From Bacillus sp. FJAT-28004 (lineage in GTDB: Bacteria > Bacillota > Bacilli > Paenibacillales > Paenibacillaceae), in assembly GCF_001280845.1 (NCBI RefSeq), contig NZ_LGHP01000002.1:114552-178551 (forward strand): a stretch of DNA of 64,000 bases, given 5' to 3'. Of this stretch, positions 35,234 to 44,403 are shown one piece after another. The notes beneath the pieces are model-generated. The model was given only the letters and a program-made list of their open reading frames with translations, made no database searches and was not told the origin of the DNA. A program made the position numbers and the translations under genes. Numbering within the stretch: the stretch's first letter is position 1; the number at the start of each line of letters is the position of its first letter.

Positions 35234-36898
35234 ATGCTACAAGTGCTTATTGTGGATGATGAAATCATCGTCGCGGAAGCGGCAAAAACAGTTATTGATT
35301 GGGGGGAATTTGGCGTTACGTCCCTCTTTACCGCTTATAATATCCGGCAAGCAAAAGAAACATTGGACAAGCATCCGATTGACATCATGTTATGTGATAT
35401 CGAAATGCCTCAGGGAAACGGGCTGGAGCTAATAGCCTGGGTAAGGGATCATTATCCGAAGACCGTATCCATCATTATGACCTGTCATGCCGATTTTAAA
35501 TTTGCACAGCAGGCTGTACAGTTAGGCAGCTTCGATTACTTGTTGAAGCCGGTTCCGCCCGATGATATGGCGAACATTGTCGCTAAAGCCATCGATAAAA
35601 TCAATAAAGAGAGTGAAATGATGCAGTACAACCAGTTCGGACAATATTGGTTCCAGCATCAGCCGTTTCTTGCCGAACGGTTTTGGCTAGATATCATTCA
35701 TCAAACCATTCCTTCGAACCCCGAGGCGATTAAAAAGGCTGCCATGGAAAGAAATATTCCTATTGTGGATCAATTAATCATACTACCGATCTTAATTAGT
35801 GTGCAGCGATATCATAAAGAATTGAATATGCGCGAAGAGAAGATTTTGGAATTCGCTTTAAGAAATAGTGCCGAAGAGATGATTCTTGATCTGGGGAACT
35901 TCCAAATCATTTCTTTGACTGAAAGAAAATTGCTTGCTATATTGCCGTTTGAAGACAAGTTGACTTTCGAAAAGCTGAAAAAAAGCTGCGAATCATACAT
36001 CACGTCATGCAACCATTATTTCTATTGCGATCTTTCCTGCTATATCGGAGATCAAGTATACAGTCATGAACTGCAAGAGATGTTTCAACAGTTATTCCTT
36101 ATGGAAAAGAATAATGTCGCTCACAATAATAAGGTTTACATATTAAGTAAGCAAGCTACAAAAAGCGTCGCGATCCCGATGCCAGATATGAACTTATGGT
36201 CTGTTATGCTTAAAGAGAACTTGAAACAAAAACTGATCGCCGAAGCGGAGACCTTTCTCGAACGGTTAATCAACACGGAGGGTATGGACGCGAAGACGCT
36301 GCATAATTTCCAACAAGATTTCCTACAGATGGTTTATTTCGTTCTCAAGCTCAAAGGCATCCAGGCCCGGAAGTTGTTCAGCGATACGTATTCTAGGGAT
36401 CTACTAGCTCGTGCGACCCGTTCTGTGTTAGATATGATCACATGGATTAATCACATGGTCAGCAAAGCAGTGCAGTATGCAACGGCTGTAGAGCAGTCAC
36501 AATCCATCATGGACAAAGTCATCAAGTATATTTCACTCCATTTGGATACAAAGGACCTGTCCCGGGAAGAAATCGCGAACCATTTCTTTTTGAACCCGGA
36601 TTATTTGGACAGAGTCTCCAAGAATGAGATCGGAATGTCTGTGACGAAATATCTGGAACAGGAACGTCTCAAAATCGCGCAAGAGCTCCTTTCCAAAACG
36701 GACATGCTCGTGAGCGCGATTGCCGCCCATGTTGGATATTCGAATCTGTCACATTTTTCTAAGCGATTTAAGATACTTACCCATATGAATCCCATTGAAT
36801 ATCGACAGCTAACTAGTCGAAATCGGACAAACGACAAGTCGAAAATGGAGCAGAAAGCTTCTAATGATAGCGCTATACTAAAAACAGATTCGAAGTAA
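35234..36898 (+). CDS. YesN-type response regulator (REC-AraC)
   Basis: A 554-residue regulator. The receiver domain covers residues 1-125 with the acidic pair VDDE at 8-9, phospho-acceptor Asp55 in MLCDIEMPQ and Lys in YLLKPV. A middle region of about 300 residues is helical and of unknown role, as in other long YesN proteins. The C-terminal AraC double helix-turn-helix (about 435-535) has SREEIANHFFLNPDYLDRVSKNEIG and SAIAAHVGYSNLSHFSKRFK. It starts immediately after the kinase stop codon. The expected target is the adjacent transporter operon. Confidence 0.92.
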   Translation: MLQVLIVDDEIIVAEAAKTVIDWGEFGVTSLFTAYNIRQAKETLDKHPIDIMLCDIEMPQGNGLELIAWVRDHYPKTVSIIMTCHADFKFAQQAVQLGSFDYLLKPVPPDDMANIVAKAIDKINKESEMMQYNQFGQYWFQHQPFLAERFWLDIIHQTIPSNPEAIKKAAMERNIPIVDQLIILPILISVQRYHKELNMREEKILEFALRNSAEEMILDLGNFQIISLTERKLLAILPFEDKLTFEKLKKSCESYITSCNHYFYCDLSCYIGDQVYSHELQEMFQQLFLMEKNNVAHNNKVYILSKQATKSVAIPMPDMNLWSVMLKENLKQKLIAEAETFLERLINTEGMDAKTLHNFQQDFLQMVYFVLKLKGIQARKLFSDTYSRDLLARATRSVLDMITWINHMVSKAVQYATAVEQSQSIMDKVIKYISLHLDTKDLSREEIANHFFLNPDYLDRVSKNEIGMSVTKYLEQERLKIAQELLSKTDMLVSAIAAHVGYSNLSHFSKRFKILTHMNPIEYRQLTSRNRTNDKSKMEQKASNDSAILKTDSK

Positions 36899-36931
36899 TC
36901 GAGTCGAAATTACAAGCTGTGGGGGATTAAT

Positions 36932-38422
36932 ATGAAAAAGATTGGTTGGATAACTCTTCTTTTGTCACTGATGCTGTTCGTTTCAGCCTGTAGCGGCAAC
37001 TCCAACGGTAACATAAGCAAAAACGTAGGGAATACGGGCACTGATGCCGTAAGTGAAGAGCCGTACGAGATTGTTTACGCATTCCCTTTTTGGGGAAGCG
37101 TTCCGAAAGACCTTCAATTGGTACAAGATGAAATCAACAAAATAACCAAGGAGAAAATTAATGTAACACTAAAATTACTACCGATCAACGGAAGCACAAT
37201 GGATAACCAAATCAACATGATGATGGTAAGCGACGAGAAGCTTGACTTGTTTCTAATGTTCAACTACAGTACCCAAGTTGCGAATGGGAAACTCTATCCG
37301 ATTGGCAAGATCATGGAGCAGAACGGCAAAGGCATTATTGATGCTCTGGGAAAAGAGTATTACAACGCTACCAAAATTAAGAGTGAAAGTTATGGTGTGC
37401 CTAGTATTCGCGATATGGCACAAGATCATGGATATGAAATTAGAAAAGATTTGGTGGAGAAACACAACATTGATTTAAGTCAAGTGAAAACGTTTGGGGA
37501 TTTAGAGAAGATCTTCCGTATCATCAAAGAAAAAGAGCCAAATATGGTAGCTATGAAACCCAGTAGTATCGGTTCAATTGACACACTAGATAACTCTCTA
37601 GGAGTATTGATGAATAACGGTCAAACGAACTTTGAAGTTGTTAACTGGTTCGCTACGGATGAATATAAACAGTTTCTGAAGACGATGAGAAAATGGTATC
37701 AAGAAGGCTACATTTTGAAGGATGCCGCTCAAAACAAAGAATCGAATATAACTCTTATTAAAGCAGGCAAAATTGCAGGCGCTATGTCGCATATGAAACC
37801 TGGATTTGAAGCTCAAGAGAGCCGGGCAATCGGCAAGGAAATGGTCGCCGTCAGAGTAATTCCTGCAACTGCGCAAACAAGCACAGTAACGAACGTGGTG
37901 TTGGGTGTAGCAGCAAATTCAGAAAAGCCTGAAAAAGTTGTCCAATTCTTGAATCTGATGTATACCGATAAAGACATCGTGAACTTGTTTGACTGGGGTA
38001 TTGAAGGCAAGCACTACGTGAAATTGAATGGTCAAGAGAACGTGATAAAGTATCCGGATGGCGTGGACGTCAATAATGCTGGATACTCCGGTGCCAGTTG
38101 GATGCATGGCAACCAATTATTGTCGTATGTTTTCGAAGGCGATGATCCGGAAATTTACAAAAAACTAGAAGAGTTTAACCAAACAGCCCTCAGATCGAAA
38201 GCTCTAGGTTTTTCATTTGACGCTGATCCGGTGAAAGCAGAAGTTGCAGCATGCATGGCGGTGCTGGAGCAATACCGATTACCTCTGGAGGTCGGTGTAT
38301 TGGATGTAGACAAAACGCTTCCCGAATTTTTGAAAAAGCTTGAAGATGCGGGAATTAACAAAATTATTCAGGAGAAGCAAAAGCAATTGGATTTATGGGT
38401 GAAAGAGAATAACGTCAAATAG
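36932..38422 (+). CDS. Extracellular sugar-binding lipoprotein (LplA-like, DUF3502 type)
   Basis: A 496-residue solute-binding protein. The N-terminus is a lipoprotein signal with the lipobox VSAC (Cys at residue 20). The mature chain follows the family 1 (MalE/LplA) layout: EEPYEIVYAFPFWG, an early strand-helix with DEINKITKEKINVTLKLLPI, and a C-terminal DUF3502-like part (LGFSFDADPVKAEVAACMAVLEQY) that is typical of Lpl-type binding proteins of Paenibacillaceae. The permeases that follow complete the importer. No ATPase is encoded here; such systems usually borrow a shared MsmX-type ATPase. The hairpin after the gene may raise its level over the permeases. Confidence 0.88.
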   Translation: MKKIGWITLLLSLMLFVSACSGNSNGNISKNVGNTGTDAVSEEPYEIVYAFPFWGSVPKDLQLVQDEINKITKEKINVTLKLLPINGSTMDNQINMMMVSDEKLDLFLMFNYSTQVANGKLYPIGKIMEQNGKGIIDALGKEYYNATKIKSESYGVPSIRDMAQDHGYEIRKDLVEKHNIDLSQVKTFGDLEKIFRIIKEKEPNMVAMKPSSIGSIDTLDNSLGVLMNNGQTNFEVVNWFATDEYKQFLKTMRKWYQEGYILKDAAQNKESNITLIKAGKIAGAMSHMKPGFEAQESRAIGKEMVAVRVIPATAQTSTVTNVVLGVAANSEKPEKVVQFLNLMYTDKDIVNLFDWGIEGKHYVKLNGQENVIKYPDGVDVNNAGYSGASWMHGNQLLSYVFEGDDPEIYKKLEEFNQTALRSKALGFSFDADPVKAEVAACMAVLEQYRLPLEVGVLDVDKTLPEFLKKLEDAGINKIIQEKQKQLDLWVKENNVK

Positions 38423-38455
38423 TTAAATATGAAATGTATCCGATAATCTTATGTT

Positions 38456-38491
38456 CACAATCCATTCTACCGTTTAGTAGATTGGATTGTG
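38456..38491 (+). other. Hairpin between binding-protein and permease genes
   Basis: Bases 38456-38470 pair with 38477-38491 over 15 positions with a single mismatch and a six-base loop. No T tract follows, so it is better explained as an mRNA-stabilising or attenuating structure than as a full terminator. Confidence 0.65.
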
Positions 38492-38545
38492 TGCTTTAAC
38501 CGTGCGGATTACAGAGATCTTATTAACAAAATGGAAGTGATGGAA

Positions 38546-39502
38546 ATGGAACGAGCAGTTCAAATAACGATAAAGCAAAAACCAGACAGAAAGAAATTTA
38601 AGAAACTAAAGAAATATTTCCCTTTATTTCTTCTCATGATTCCAGGGTTACTATATCTCATAATCAACAACTATTTGCCGATGTTCGGAATGTTCATCGC
38701 ATTCAAAGACATCGACTATTCCAAGGGGCTTCTCGGCAGTGAGTGGGTTGGTTTTAAAAACTTTGAATATTTGTTTAAGACCTCGGACGCCTTTATTATT
38801 ACGAGAAACACGATAATGTATAACATCGTATTTATCGTGATCGGGACGATCCTCTCCATCGGGATTGCCCTTTTGTTGAATGATATCCGCAACAAAATTC
38901 TTAACCGCTTTTATCAAAGTATCATCGTATTACCCCACTTGATCTCCTTCGTTATTGTTAGTTATCTCGTATATGCGCTATTCAGTATTGATAGTGGACT
39001 TATGAACAAGACCATTCTGCCGATGTTAGGAATTAGTGAAATTTCTTGGTATACAGAAGCGAAATATTGGCCATTCATTCTAACGATTGTTCATTTATGG
39101 AAATCTATTGGGTTGTCTTGCATCATTTACTTGGCTTCGATCATTAGTATTGATCCGGAGTACTACGAAGCAGCAAAGTTAGACGGCGCATCCAGGTGGC
39201 AGCAAATCCGATCGATTACGCTTCCACTCATCACACCGGTTATCGCGATGCTTACCCTGCTTGCAATCGGACGCATTTTCTATGCCGACTTCGGATTGTT
39301 CTATCAAGTCCCGATGAATTCAGGAGCAGTAGCGGATACAACCAACGTTATCGATACATATGTATTCCGCGCTCTGATGACAACTGGTGATATCGGTATG
39401 TCTTCCGCAGCAGGTATCTATCAATCGATCATCGGTTTTGTTCTCGTTATGTTATCGAACTATATCGTTCGAAAAGTAAATAGAGAGAATGCTTTATTCT
39501 AA
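38546..39502 (+). CDS. Sugar ABC transporter permease (LplB-like)
   Basis: A 318-residue membrane protein with about six helices and the permease EAA loop in DPEYYEAAKLDGASRWQQIRSITLP (around residues 210-235), which contacts the ATPase. The N-terminus has the family mark FPLFLLMIPGLLYLIINNYLPMFGM. The start is uncertain: in-frame ATGs at 38531, 38540 and 38546 are all possible, and the last is chosen because ggaag lies eight bases upstream. The longer frame from a GTG at 38489 would run into the hairpin. It acts with the next gene as a heterodimeric channel for an oligosaccharide. Confidence 0.88.
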   Translation: MERAVQITIKQKPDRKKFKKLKKYFPLFLLMIPGLLYLIINNYLPMFGMFIAFKDIDYSKGLLGSEWVGFKNFEYLFKTSDAFIITRNTIMYNIVFIVIGTILSIGIALLLNDIRNKILNRFYQSIIVLPHLISFVIVSYLVYALFSIDSGLMNKTILPMLGISEISWYTEAKYWPFILTIVHLWKSIGLSCIIYLASIISIDPEYYEAAKLDGASRWQQIRSITLPLITPVIAMLTLLAIGRIFYADFGLFYQVPMNSGAVADTTNVIDTYVFRALMTTGDIGMSSAAGIYQSIIGFVLVMLSNYIVRKVNRENALF

Positions 39503-39520
39503 TTGGCAGGGGGGTAAACT

Positions 39521-40408
39521 ATGGAATTTGAAAATAAAAGCTACCAGTGGATCGCCAGCTGCATCATGATGACCTTATCCATCGCATGCCTAATTCCTTT
39601 CATTCTTCTCATAATGTCCTCCATAGCGAGTGAAGATAGTATCATTCAGCACGGTTACTCCTTCTTTCCGGTGGAATTCAGTTTAGATGCATATGATTAT
39701 TTGTGGCATCATGGATCCGAGCTCGGCAGAGCTTATGGTATTACTATTCTCGTAACGGTCATTGGGACGGCTGTAAGTCTTGCGATTACTTCCATGCTCG
39801 CTTATCCGTTGTCCCGAAGTGACATGCCGCTCAAATATTTTTGGTCGTTTCTAGTATTCTTTACGCTACTTTTCAATGGAGGATTCGTTCCAAGTTATTT
39901 GATCTATACGCAAATTTTTGACATCAAAAATACGATTTGGGCACTGATTGTCCCAGGATTGCTAATGAACGGATTTAACGTTTTGCTTGTGAGAACCTTC
40001 TTTAAAACTTCGATCCCATCTGCGCTGATAGAAGCCGCGAGTATTGACGGAGCGAGCGAAATAAAAATTTTCTACCGCATTGTGCTTCCGCTATCGCTGC
40101 CGATTATGGTGACGATCGGTTTGTTTCAAACGATTACGTATTGGAACGATTGGTTCAACGGTCTAACCTATATAACGGATTCGAAATACTTCAGTATTCA
40201 GATGATTCTAAACAAAATGATAACGGATATTGAGTTCTTAACGAGCAACAGCAATCTTGCTGGAAACGCGAGCCAAGAGCTTGCCCAAATCCCAAGCACA
40301 TCGGTACGTATGGCGATTGCCGTGATAGGGGTTCTGCCTATTATGATCGCGTATCCGTTCTTCCAGAAATATTTCATCAAAGGCATTACAATTGGCTCAG
40401 TCAAATAA
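39521..40408 (+). CDS. Sugar ABC transporter permease (YtcP-like)
   Basis: A 295-residue second permease with six predicted helices and the EAA loop IEAASIDGASEIKIFYRIVLPLS near residues 170-192. The C-terminal PFFQKYFIKGITIGSVK is the standard ending of YtcP/LplC-type permeases. A caggggggtaa site precedes the ATG. It ends the AraC-YesM-YesN-binding protein-permease operon. The next real enzyme genes downstream, after the insertion-sequence debris, are for GH32 and fructokinase. Confidence 0.9.
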   Translation: MEFENKSYQWIASCIMMTLSIACLIPFILLIMSSIASEDSIIQHGYSFFPVEFSLDAYDYLWHHGSELGRAYGITILVTVIGTAVSLAITSMLAYPLSRSDMPLKYFWSFLVFFTLLFNGGFVPSYLIYTQIFDIKNTIWALIVPGLLMNGFNVLLVRTFFKTSIPSALIEAASIDGASEIKIFYRIVLPLSLPIMVTIGLFQTITYWNDWFNGLTYITDSKYFSIQMILNKMITDIEFLTSNSNLAGNASQELAQIPSTSVRMAIAVIGVLPIMIAYPFFQKYFIKGITIGSVK

Positions 40409-40622
40409 TTGTTCAGTTTTTCTTCTCCACTCGTGATTAGGAGAATCTTGATAAGCGAGGATACCGAAACGAACGGCAAGGTTTATTTTCCCTCACCATT
40501 CATAAGTCCCTAATTTACAATTCCAATGTTAAAATGTAACCCTTCTGTAACAACGTCTTCATCTTCCGCTAATGTTAGCAGGGTATGATGTTACTAACCC
40601 CTTTTTATTGATATAAGACTCT

Positions 40623-40671
40623 CGGAATCAAAGATTCCGCGCTAGCTCTGGCCTGACGGCTAGGGCTTTTT
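40623..40671 (+). terminator. Tandem hairpins after the sugar transport operon, in the 40409-40781 gap
   Basis: Two stem-loops lie side by side: cggaatc-aaa-gattccg (40623-40639) and agctctggcc-tgac-ggctagggct (40644-40667, two G-T pairs) with a T run. The gap 40409-40781 otherwise shows only AT-rich sequence and a weak ttctcc/ggagaa stem near 40428. Confidence 0.7.
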
Positions 40672-40781
40672 ATTGTTTCACCCCCAAAATTGGGTGGGAA
40701 CACATCTTCCTCTTGACTTTTTCAAAGCACCTCAATAATCACTAAGAAGGCATTTCCTACTGCCTATCTTGTAAAATTTGG

Positions 40782-41275
40782 GTGATGTTGATGATTCCTC
40801 TAGCTCGTTCGCACGATGAGTACCGTCGATTTGTTTCAGAACAATTGAACCGGATATACCCTTCGTCAAAGGCTTTCTTGCAAGACTTCTTTGCTGACCA
40901 GATTTTCTGGATCACGTCCATCGATCTTTCTAAGATGGCTTCACTAATGAAGCACCGCTATTCACCCAAGAAAACGGGTAAGCAACCGCTTGGTCCCGCC
41001 GACCTTCCTCGAAGCTTGTTACTCATGGTTAAACAACACATCACTAGCGTTGACGATTGGGTGAGACAACTTCGCATGATGCCCATCTATGCCATTCTTA
41101 GCGACTTTACTCCATAAGCAACGCCCGGAGTACGTACTTTCTAAGACTTCTTTAAATGATTGTGGCTAGCACCCTCCGCCCACTTGTCCGGCCTTAACAA
41201 ACGGAGACTCAAGAAACCGCGTTAGAAAGGCAAGAAGAACGAAAAGATGACTCCACGAAATCCCAAAAAAAAGAG
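40782..41275 (+). pseudogene. Transposase remnant with four in-frame stops
   Basis: A 111-codon frame begins MIPLARSHDEYRRFVSEQL and ends at TAA 41115. The same frame continues to read plausible protein (ATPGVRTF, DFFK, LWLAPSAHLSGLNKRRLKKPR) interrupted by stops at 41142, 41157 and 41223, so this is one decayed gene and not a short intact one. Wording such as MKHRYSPKKTGKQPLGPADLPRS recalls N-terminal domains of DDE transposases in Paenibacillus, but I cannot name the IS family. The catalytic domain is missing. Confidence 0.65.
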
Positions 41276-41350
41276 AAAAACTTCCTCACAAGTGGTCTTT
41301 TTTTGTGTTGGAGGGGCTGAGCGGAGGGGGAGCCGAGGTTTCGAGCAGTC

Positions 41351-41530
41351 TTAACGGACATCAGTTCCGTTAAATTATAATCCAACTGGGTTGTGAGATT
41401 ATTACGGACATAAAAGCCGTTATTTGTGAAGTTTCACCCGGAATGACACGGAATTAAAGCAAATAGCGGAACCTATGTCCGCAAAACCTTTAAAATGGGG
41501 TGATTTGCACAAATAGCGGAACCTATGTCC
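41351..41530. repeat. Array of four short imperfect palindromic units
   Basis: Units start at 41351 (ttaacggacatcagttccgttaa), 41401 (attacggacataaaagccgttat), 41461 and 41511. The last two share an identical 20-base word aaatagcggaacctatgtcc and lie in the opposite orientation to the first two. The spacings are 50, 60 and 50 bases. Each unit can form a small hairpin. The pattern resembles dispersed intergenic palindromes rather than a CRISPR, because the repeats are short, diverged and inverted. Confidence 0.65.
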
Positions 41531-41541
41531 ATGACTAGACG

Positions 41542-42326
41542 ATGCGCATGAATAAGCAAGCCGTATACAAGGCAGATGAGTCGCTGAAAGCCAAATTCCC
41601 TGTCAAGAACACCAAGGATATCCTTGAAGACGAAATCACTTATTGCCAAAAACTCATCACAGTGCTTGAAGCAGAAGGCGGCAATTGCGAGCTCCCGAAG
41701 ATTAAAGAACCGTTGAACCTGTTGAAAGAAGCGGAGGCAGACGACATAGAACAGCTGCGGATCTCGGAAGATCATGATGCTAAGGTGAGACATAAGAGCG
41801 CGGACTCCTCGTTCTTCGGCTACAAGACCCGCATTGTCATAACCGAGTAACGGATTATTACAGCCGCTGTTGTTACAACGGGAGAAAAGAATGACGGTAA
41901 AAAACTACAGACATTAACAAAGATGCAGGAATGTAAGTATGTAAAGCCGGTCACATGGCCATTCGAAAAGCTCGGCATGGAAAAAAAGGAATTGGAAGAA
42001 ACTAAATCGAAACATACTTCTTCGATGTAGAAGTATGCAAACGGTGTCCGTTTAAAAAAGGTTGCTACACCGAAGGTGCAAAAAGAAAAACCTACTCTGT
42101 CAGCATTAAGTCTGACGAACACGCCGAACAGATGGCGTTTCAGGAAACCGAATACTTCAAAGCAAAAGCGAAGGAACGCTACAAGATTGAAGCAAAGAAC
42201 AGTGAACTAAAACACAGACACGGGTACAATGTAGCAACTTCCTCGGGTCTAATTGGCATGCAATTACAAGGCGCTATGGCCATATTCGCGGTAAATCAAA
42301 AGAGGATAGTGAAACTGAAGAATTAA
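41542..42326 (+). pseudogene. IS1182-family transposase remnant
   Basis: The first frame (41542-41850) contains KADESLKAKFPVKNTKDILED and DHDAKVRHKSADSSFFGYKT, regions of IS1182-type DDE transposases. It is stopped by TAA at 41848, after which the same frame goes on (RIITAAVVTTGEKNDGKKLQTL) to about 41950. The ending is in another frame from about 42014: YFDVEVCKRCPFKKGCYTEGAK, then the C-terminal YKIEAKNSELKHRHGYNVATSSG. The N-terminal third and a central block are missing. The gene therefore carries a stop, an internal deletion and a frameshift and is inactive. A long minus-strand frame here (41820-42122) is a shadow. Confidence 0.78.
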
Positions 42327-42354
42327 GAAACAAGCTCTAAAAGGGCTTCAACAA

Positions 42355-42406
42355 AAAACACGACCTCAGTATTCCAAAAAAACGGAAAACCGGGTCGTGT
42401 TTTTTC
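42355..42406 (+). terminator. Hairpin at the end of the IS1182 remnant
   Basis: Arms aaacacgacc and gggtcgtgttt enclose an about 28-base AT-rich loop and end in six T. It starts some 30 bases after the transposase stop and may be part of the original element. Confidence 0.6.
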
Positions 42407-42701
42407 ATATCATAATTCAAACGCAAAAGAATCGTAAGTTCTTCAGTGGCCTCATGCAAGATAGGGTCATCTTTTTTTTTTGCGTCTTCAGATACCAAAA
42501 ACTTTGAAAGTCCGAACCCGAGCATAGTGAAATTAGTACAGATTTCTTTCTGATATATTGGTCATGCAGCAGTAATTCAATAGGTTTGCACCCTGATAAT
42601 CAGGGCGGGAAAGCGGGGAAAATGAATTCGGGGGTTGGCCGTGAATAAAAATTGGATCTTTTAGAGTTAACGTTCAATAATAGATGCTCCGAATATATTA
42701 A
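42407..42701. other. Non-coding stretch before the GH32 remnant
   Basis: No open frame with a ribosome-binding site, no clear promoter and no repeat of the palindromic array were found. The left part may still belong to the decayed insertion sequence, the right part to the damaged GH32 gene. Confidence 0.4.
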
Positions 42702-42881
42702 AACGGAGCTTTCGCCGAGGAATCTATTGTAGAATGGTTCATAGATAAGGGTGAATCGATATTTACAACATGGTTATACCCGTCACCTGACGGCAACGGA
42801 CTCGATTTTTTTACGAGCGGAGGAGCAGCTCTGTTTCAAGAGATAAGCAATGATAAGATGAGATCGATTTGGGATGATTAA
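42702..42881 (+). pseudogene. C-terminal remnant of a second GH32 enzyme
   Basis: From 42711 to the TAA at 42879-42881 one frame reads EESIVEWFIDKGESIFTTW, then LYPSPDGNGLDFFTSGGA and KMRSIW at the end. This is the C-terminal beta-sandwich signature of GH32 enzymes, as in the intact gene just downstream (FLDRSSIELFADEG, IYPRPDDAGISFFARGGA and a final ELGSIW). The remnant differs enough from the intact gene to be a separate paralogue and not a recent duplication. There is no start codon or catalytic domain, and a stop precedes it at 42699. The rest was probably lost with the insertion-sequence events. Confidence 0.65.
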
Positions 42882-42900
42882 AAATTACGAGCGAGGATAG

Positions 42901-44403
42901 GTGAGTGGGTTGGGGAATACGACAAGCAAACATGATGTTCATCAGGCTTTTATCGCAAAGGCTGAAGAAGCGCTAAACGTGAATGTAAAAACGATGGATA
43001 ATACATACCGGCTTCATTATCACATGATGCCGCCCGCAGGCTGGATGAACGACCCGAACGGTATGATTTATTTTGACGGGCATTATCATCTGTTTTATCA
43101 ACATGATCCTTATCAAGCGAAACAAGGGCCAATGCATTGGGGACATGCTAGAAGCAAGGATTTGGTTCGCTGGGAGCATTTGCCGGTTGCGCTTGCACCG
43201 TCTGAGGATTACGACAAAGGGGAGCATGGCGGACAAGGGTGTTGGTCAGGAAGCGCCGTGGATAACAACGGGGTATTAACGCTCATTTATACTGGACATG
43301 TTGATGGTAAAATACCAGAAGAGGTGCAATCTCTGGCGACTAGCACGGACGGTGTGACGTTCCATAAGTACGCAGCTAATCCGGTAATTGGCGATTCACC
43401 AGACGCACAGCGGTTTGGCTTCCGTGATCCGAAGGTGTGGAAGCATGAAGACAAATGGTATATGGTTGTTGGTTATGGTAAAGATGGACTTGGCAAAGGA
43501 ATCATCTACACGTCGAGCGATCTGCTCAGTTGGGAATATCAAGGTGCTGCGGCCCAGAGCGATGGTACGATGGGGGATATGTGGGAATGTCCAGATCTAT
43601 TCCCGCTTGGAGAAGGAAATCAGCATACTCTGCTTATCTCCCCAATGAATATTGCACCTATCAAAAACTTGTATTTGTCAGGAACTTTCGATTACGATAG
43701 CTGCCGCTTTGAGAAGCAGCATGTTGGGCAAATCGACTACGGCTTCGATTTCTATGCGCCGCAGACTCTGAAAGATGATCAAGGCAGAAGAATTATGATT
43801 GCTTGGATGAACATATGGGGAGCTACGATGCCAGAGCAGGCACATGGCTGGCTTGGCGGAATGACGCTGCCGCGCGAGCTGACGCTGGCAGCAGATGGAA
43901 CGGTGCGAAGCAATCCGGTGCCGGAACTCACCGCGCTGCGTGGACAACATGTTACTGCGGCTGATGTAGTTCTAGCAGACGATAAACTCGTAATGATAGA
44001 TGGCGTTCAAGGAGATTCAATCGAAATGGATATCGTTTTTGATTTGGCTGGCACAGATGCGACAGAGGTTGGCATTCGTGTTCGCAGCTCAGAGGATGGG
44101 ACAGCGTATACGGAAATCAGCTATTCCATAAGCGAGCAAAAGGTATATATGGACCGCAATCTTGGCGGAGCAGGCGATGGCGGAATTAGTGCAGCACCTC
44201 TGGAAATGCTGGCAGACGGACGCTTGCAGCTTAGGCTGTTTCTTGATCGTTCTTCTATTGAGCTATTTGCAGATGAAGGCCGTATCGCGATCACAAATCG
44301 GATTTATCCGAGACCAGATGATGCGGGTATCTCCTTCTTCGCTCGTGGTGGTGCGGCGAAGATTGAAAAGTTAGATGTTTGGGAGTTGGGTTCAATTTGG
44401 TAA
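42901..44403 (+). CDS. GH32 sucrose/fructan hydrolase
   Basis: A 500-residue enzyme that releases fructose from sucrose, sucrose-6-phosphate or fructans. The five-bladed propeller carries WMNDPNG (Asp51 nucleophile), FRDPKVW (transition-state stabiliser) and WECPDLF (acid/base Glu), and a beta-sandwich domain forms the last about 150 residues. There is no signal peptide, so it is cytoplasmic and works on imported sugar. No PTS gene is near, so unphosphorylated sucrose or oligofructose taken up by the ABC system is more likely than sucrose-6-phosphate. The start is a GTG with a gcgagga site. Fructokinase follows with an overlap. Confidence 0.9.
   Translation: MSGLGNTTSKHDVHQAFIAKAEEALNVNVKTMDNTYRLHYHMMPPAGWMNDPNGMIYFDGHYHLFYQHDPYQAKQGPMHWGHARSKDLVRWEHLPVALAPSEDYDKGEHGGQGCWSGSAVDNNGVLTLIYTGHVDGKIPEEVQSLATSTDGVTFHKYAANPVIGDSPDAQRFGFRDPKVWKHEDKWYMVVGYGKDGLGKGIIYTSSDLLSWEYQGAAAQSDGTMGDMWECPDLFPLGEGNQHTLLISPMNIAPIKNLYLSGTFDYDSCRFEKQHVGQIDYGFDFYAPQTLKDDQGRRIMIAWMNIWGATMPEQAHGWLGGMTLPRELTLAADGTVRSNPVPELTALRGQHVTAADVVLADDKLVMIDGVQGDSIEMDIVFDLAGTDATEVGIRVRSSEDGTAYTEISYSISEQKVYMDRNLGGAGDGGISAAPLEMLADGRLQLRLFLDRSSIELFADEGRIAITNRIYPRPDDAGISFFARGGAAKIEKLDVWELGSIW

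Noticed and set aside
41250..41310. A-rich and T-rich runs resembling a terminator
   Set aside because: The two arms do not pair convincingly, and the A run is explained by lysine codons of the decayed transposase frame.
41461..41530. Exact 20-base direct repeat with a 30-base gap, CRISPR-like
   Set aside because: Only two exact copies, the other units are inverted and diverged, there are no cas genes, and each unit is itself palindromic. A dispersed palindromic repeat explains it better.
41820..42122. 100-codon minus-strand frame
   Set aside because: It lies opposite the IS1182 transposase remnant, whose plus-strand frames match known transposase motifs. The minus frame is a shadow with no recognisable domain.
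42901..44403. Assignment of the GH32 enzyme as strict sucrose-6-phosphate hydrolase
   Set aside because: No PTS genes are present in the window, and the motifs do not separate sucrose-6-phosphate hydrolases from other intracellular GH32 enzymes, so a broader name is used.
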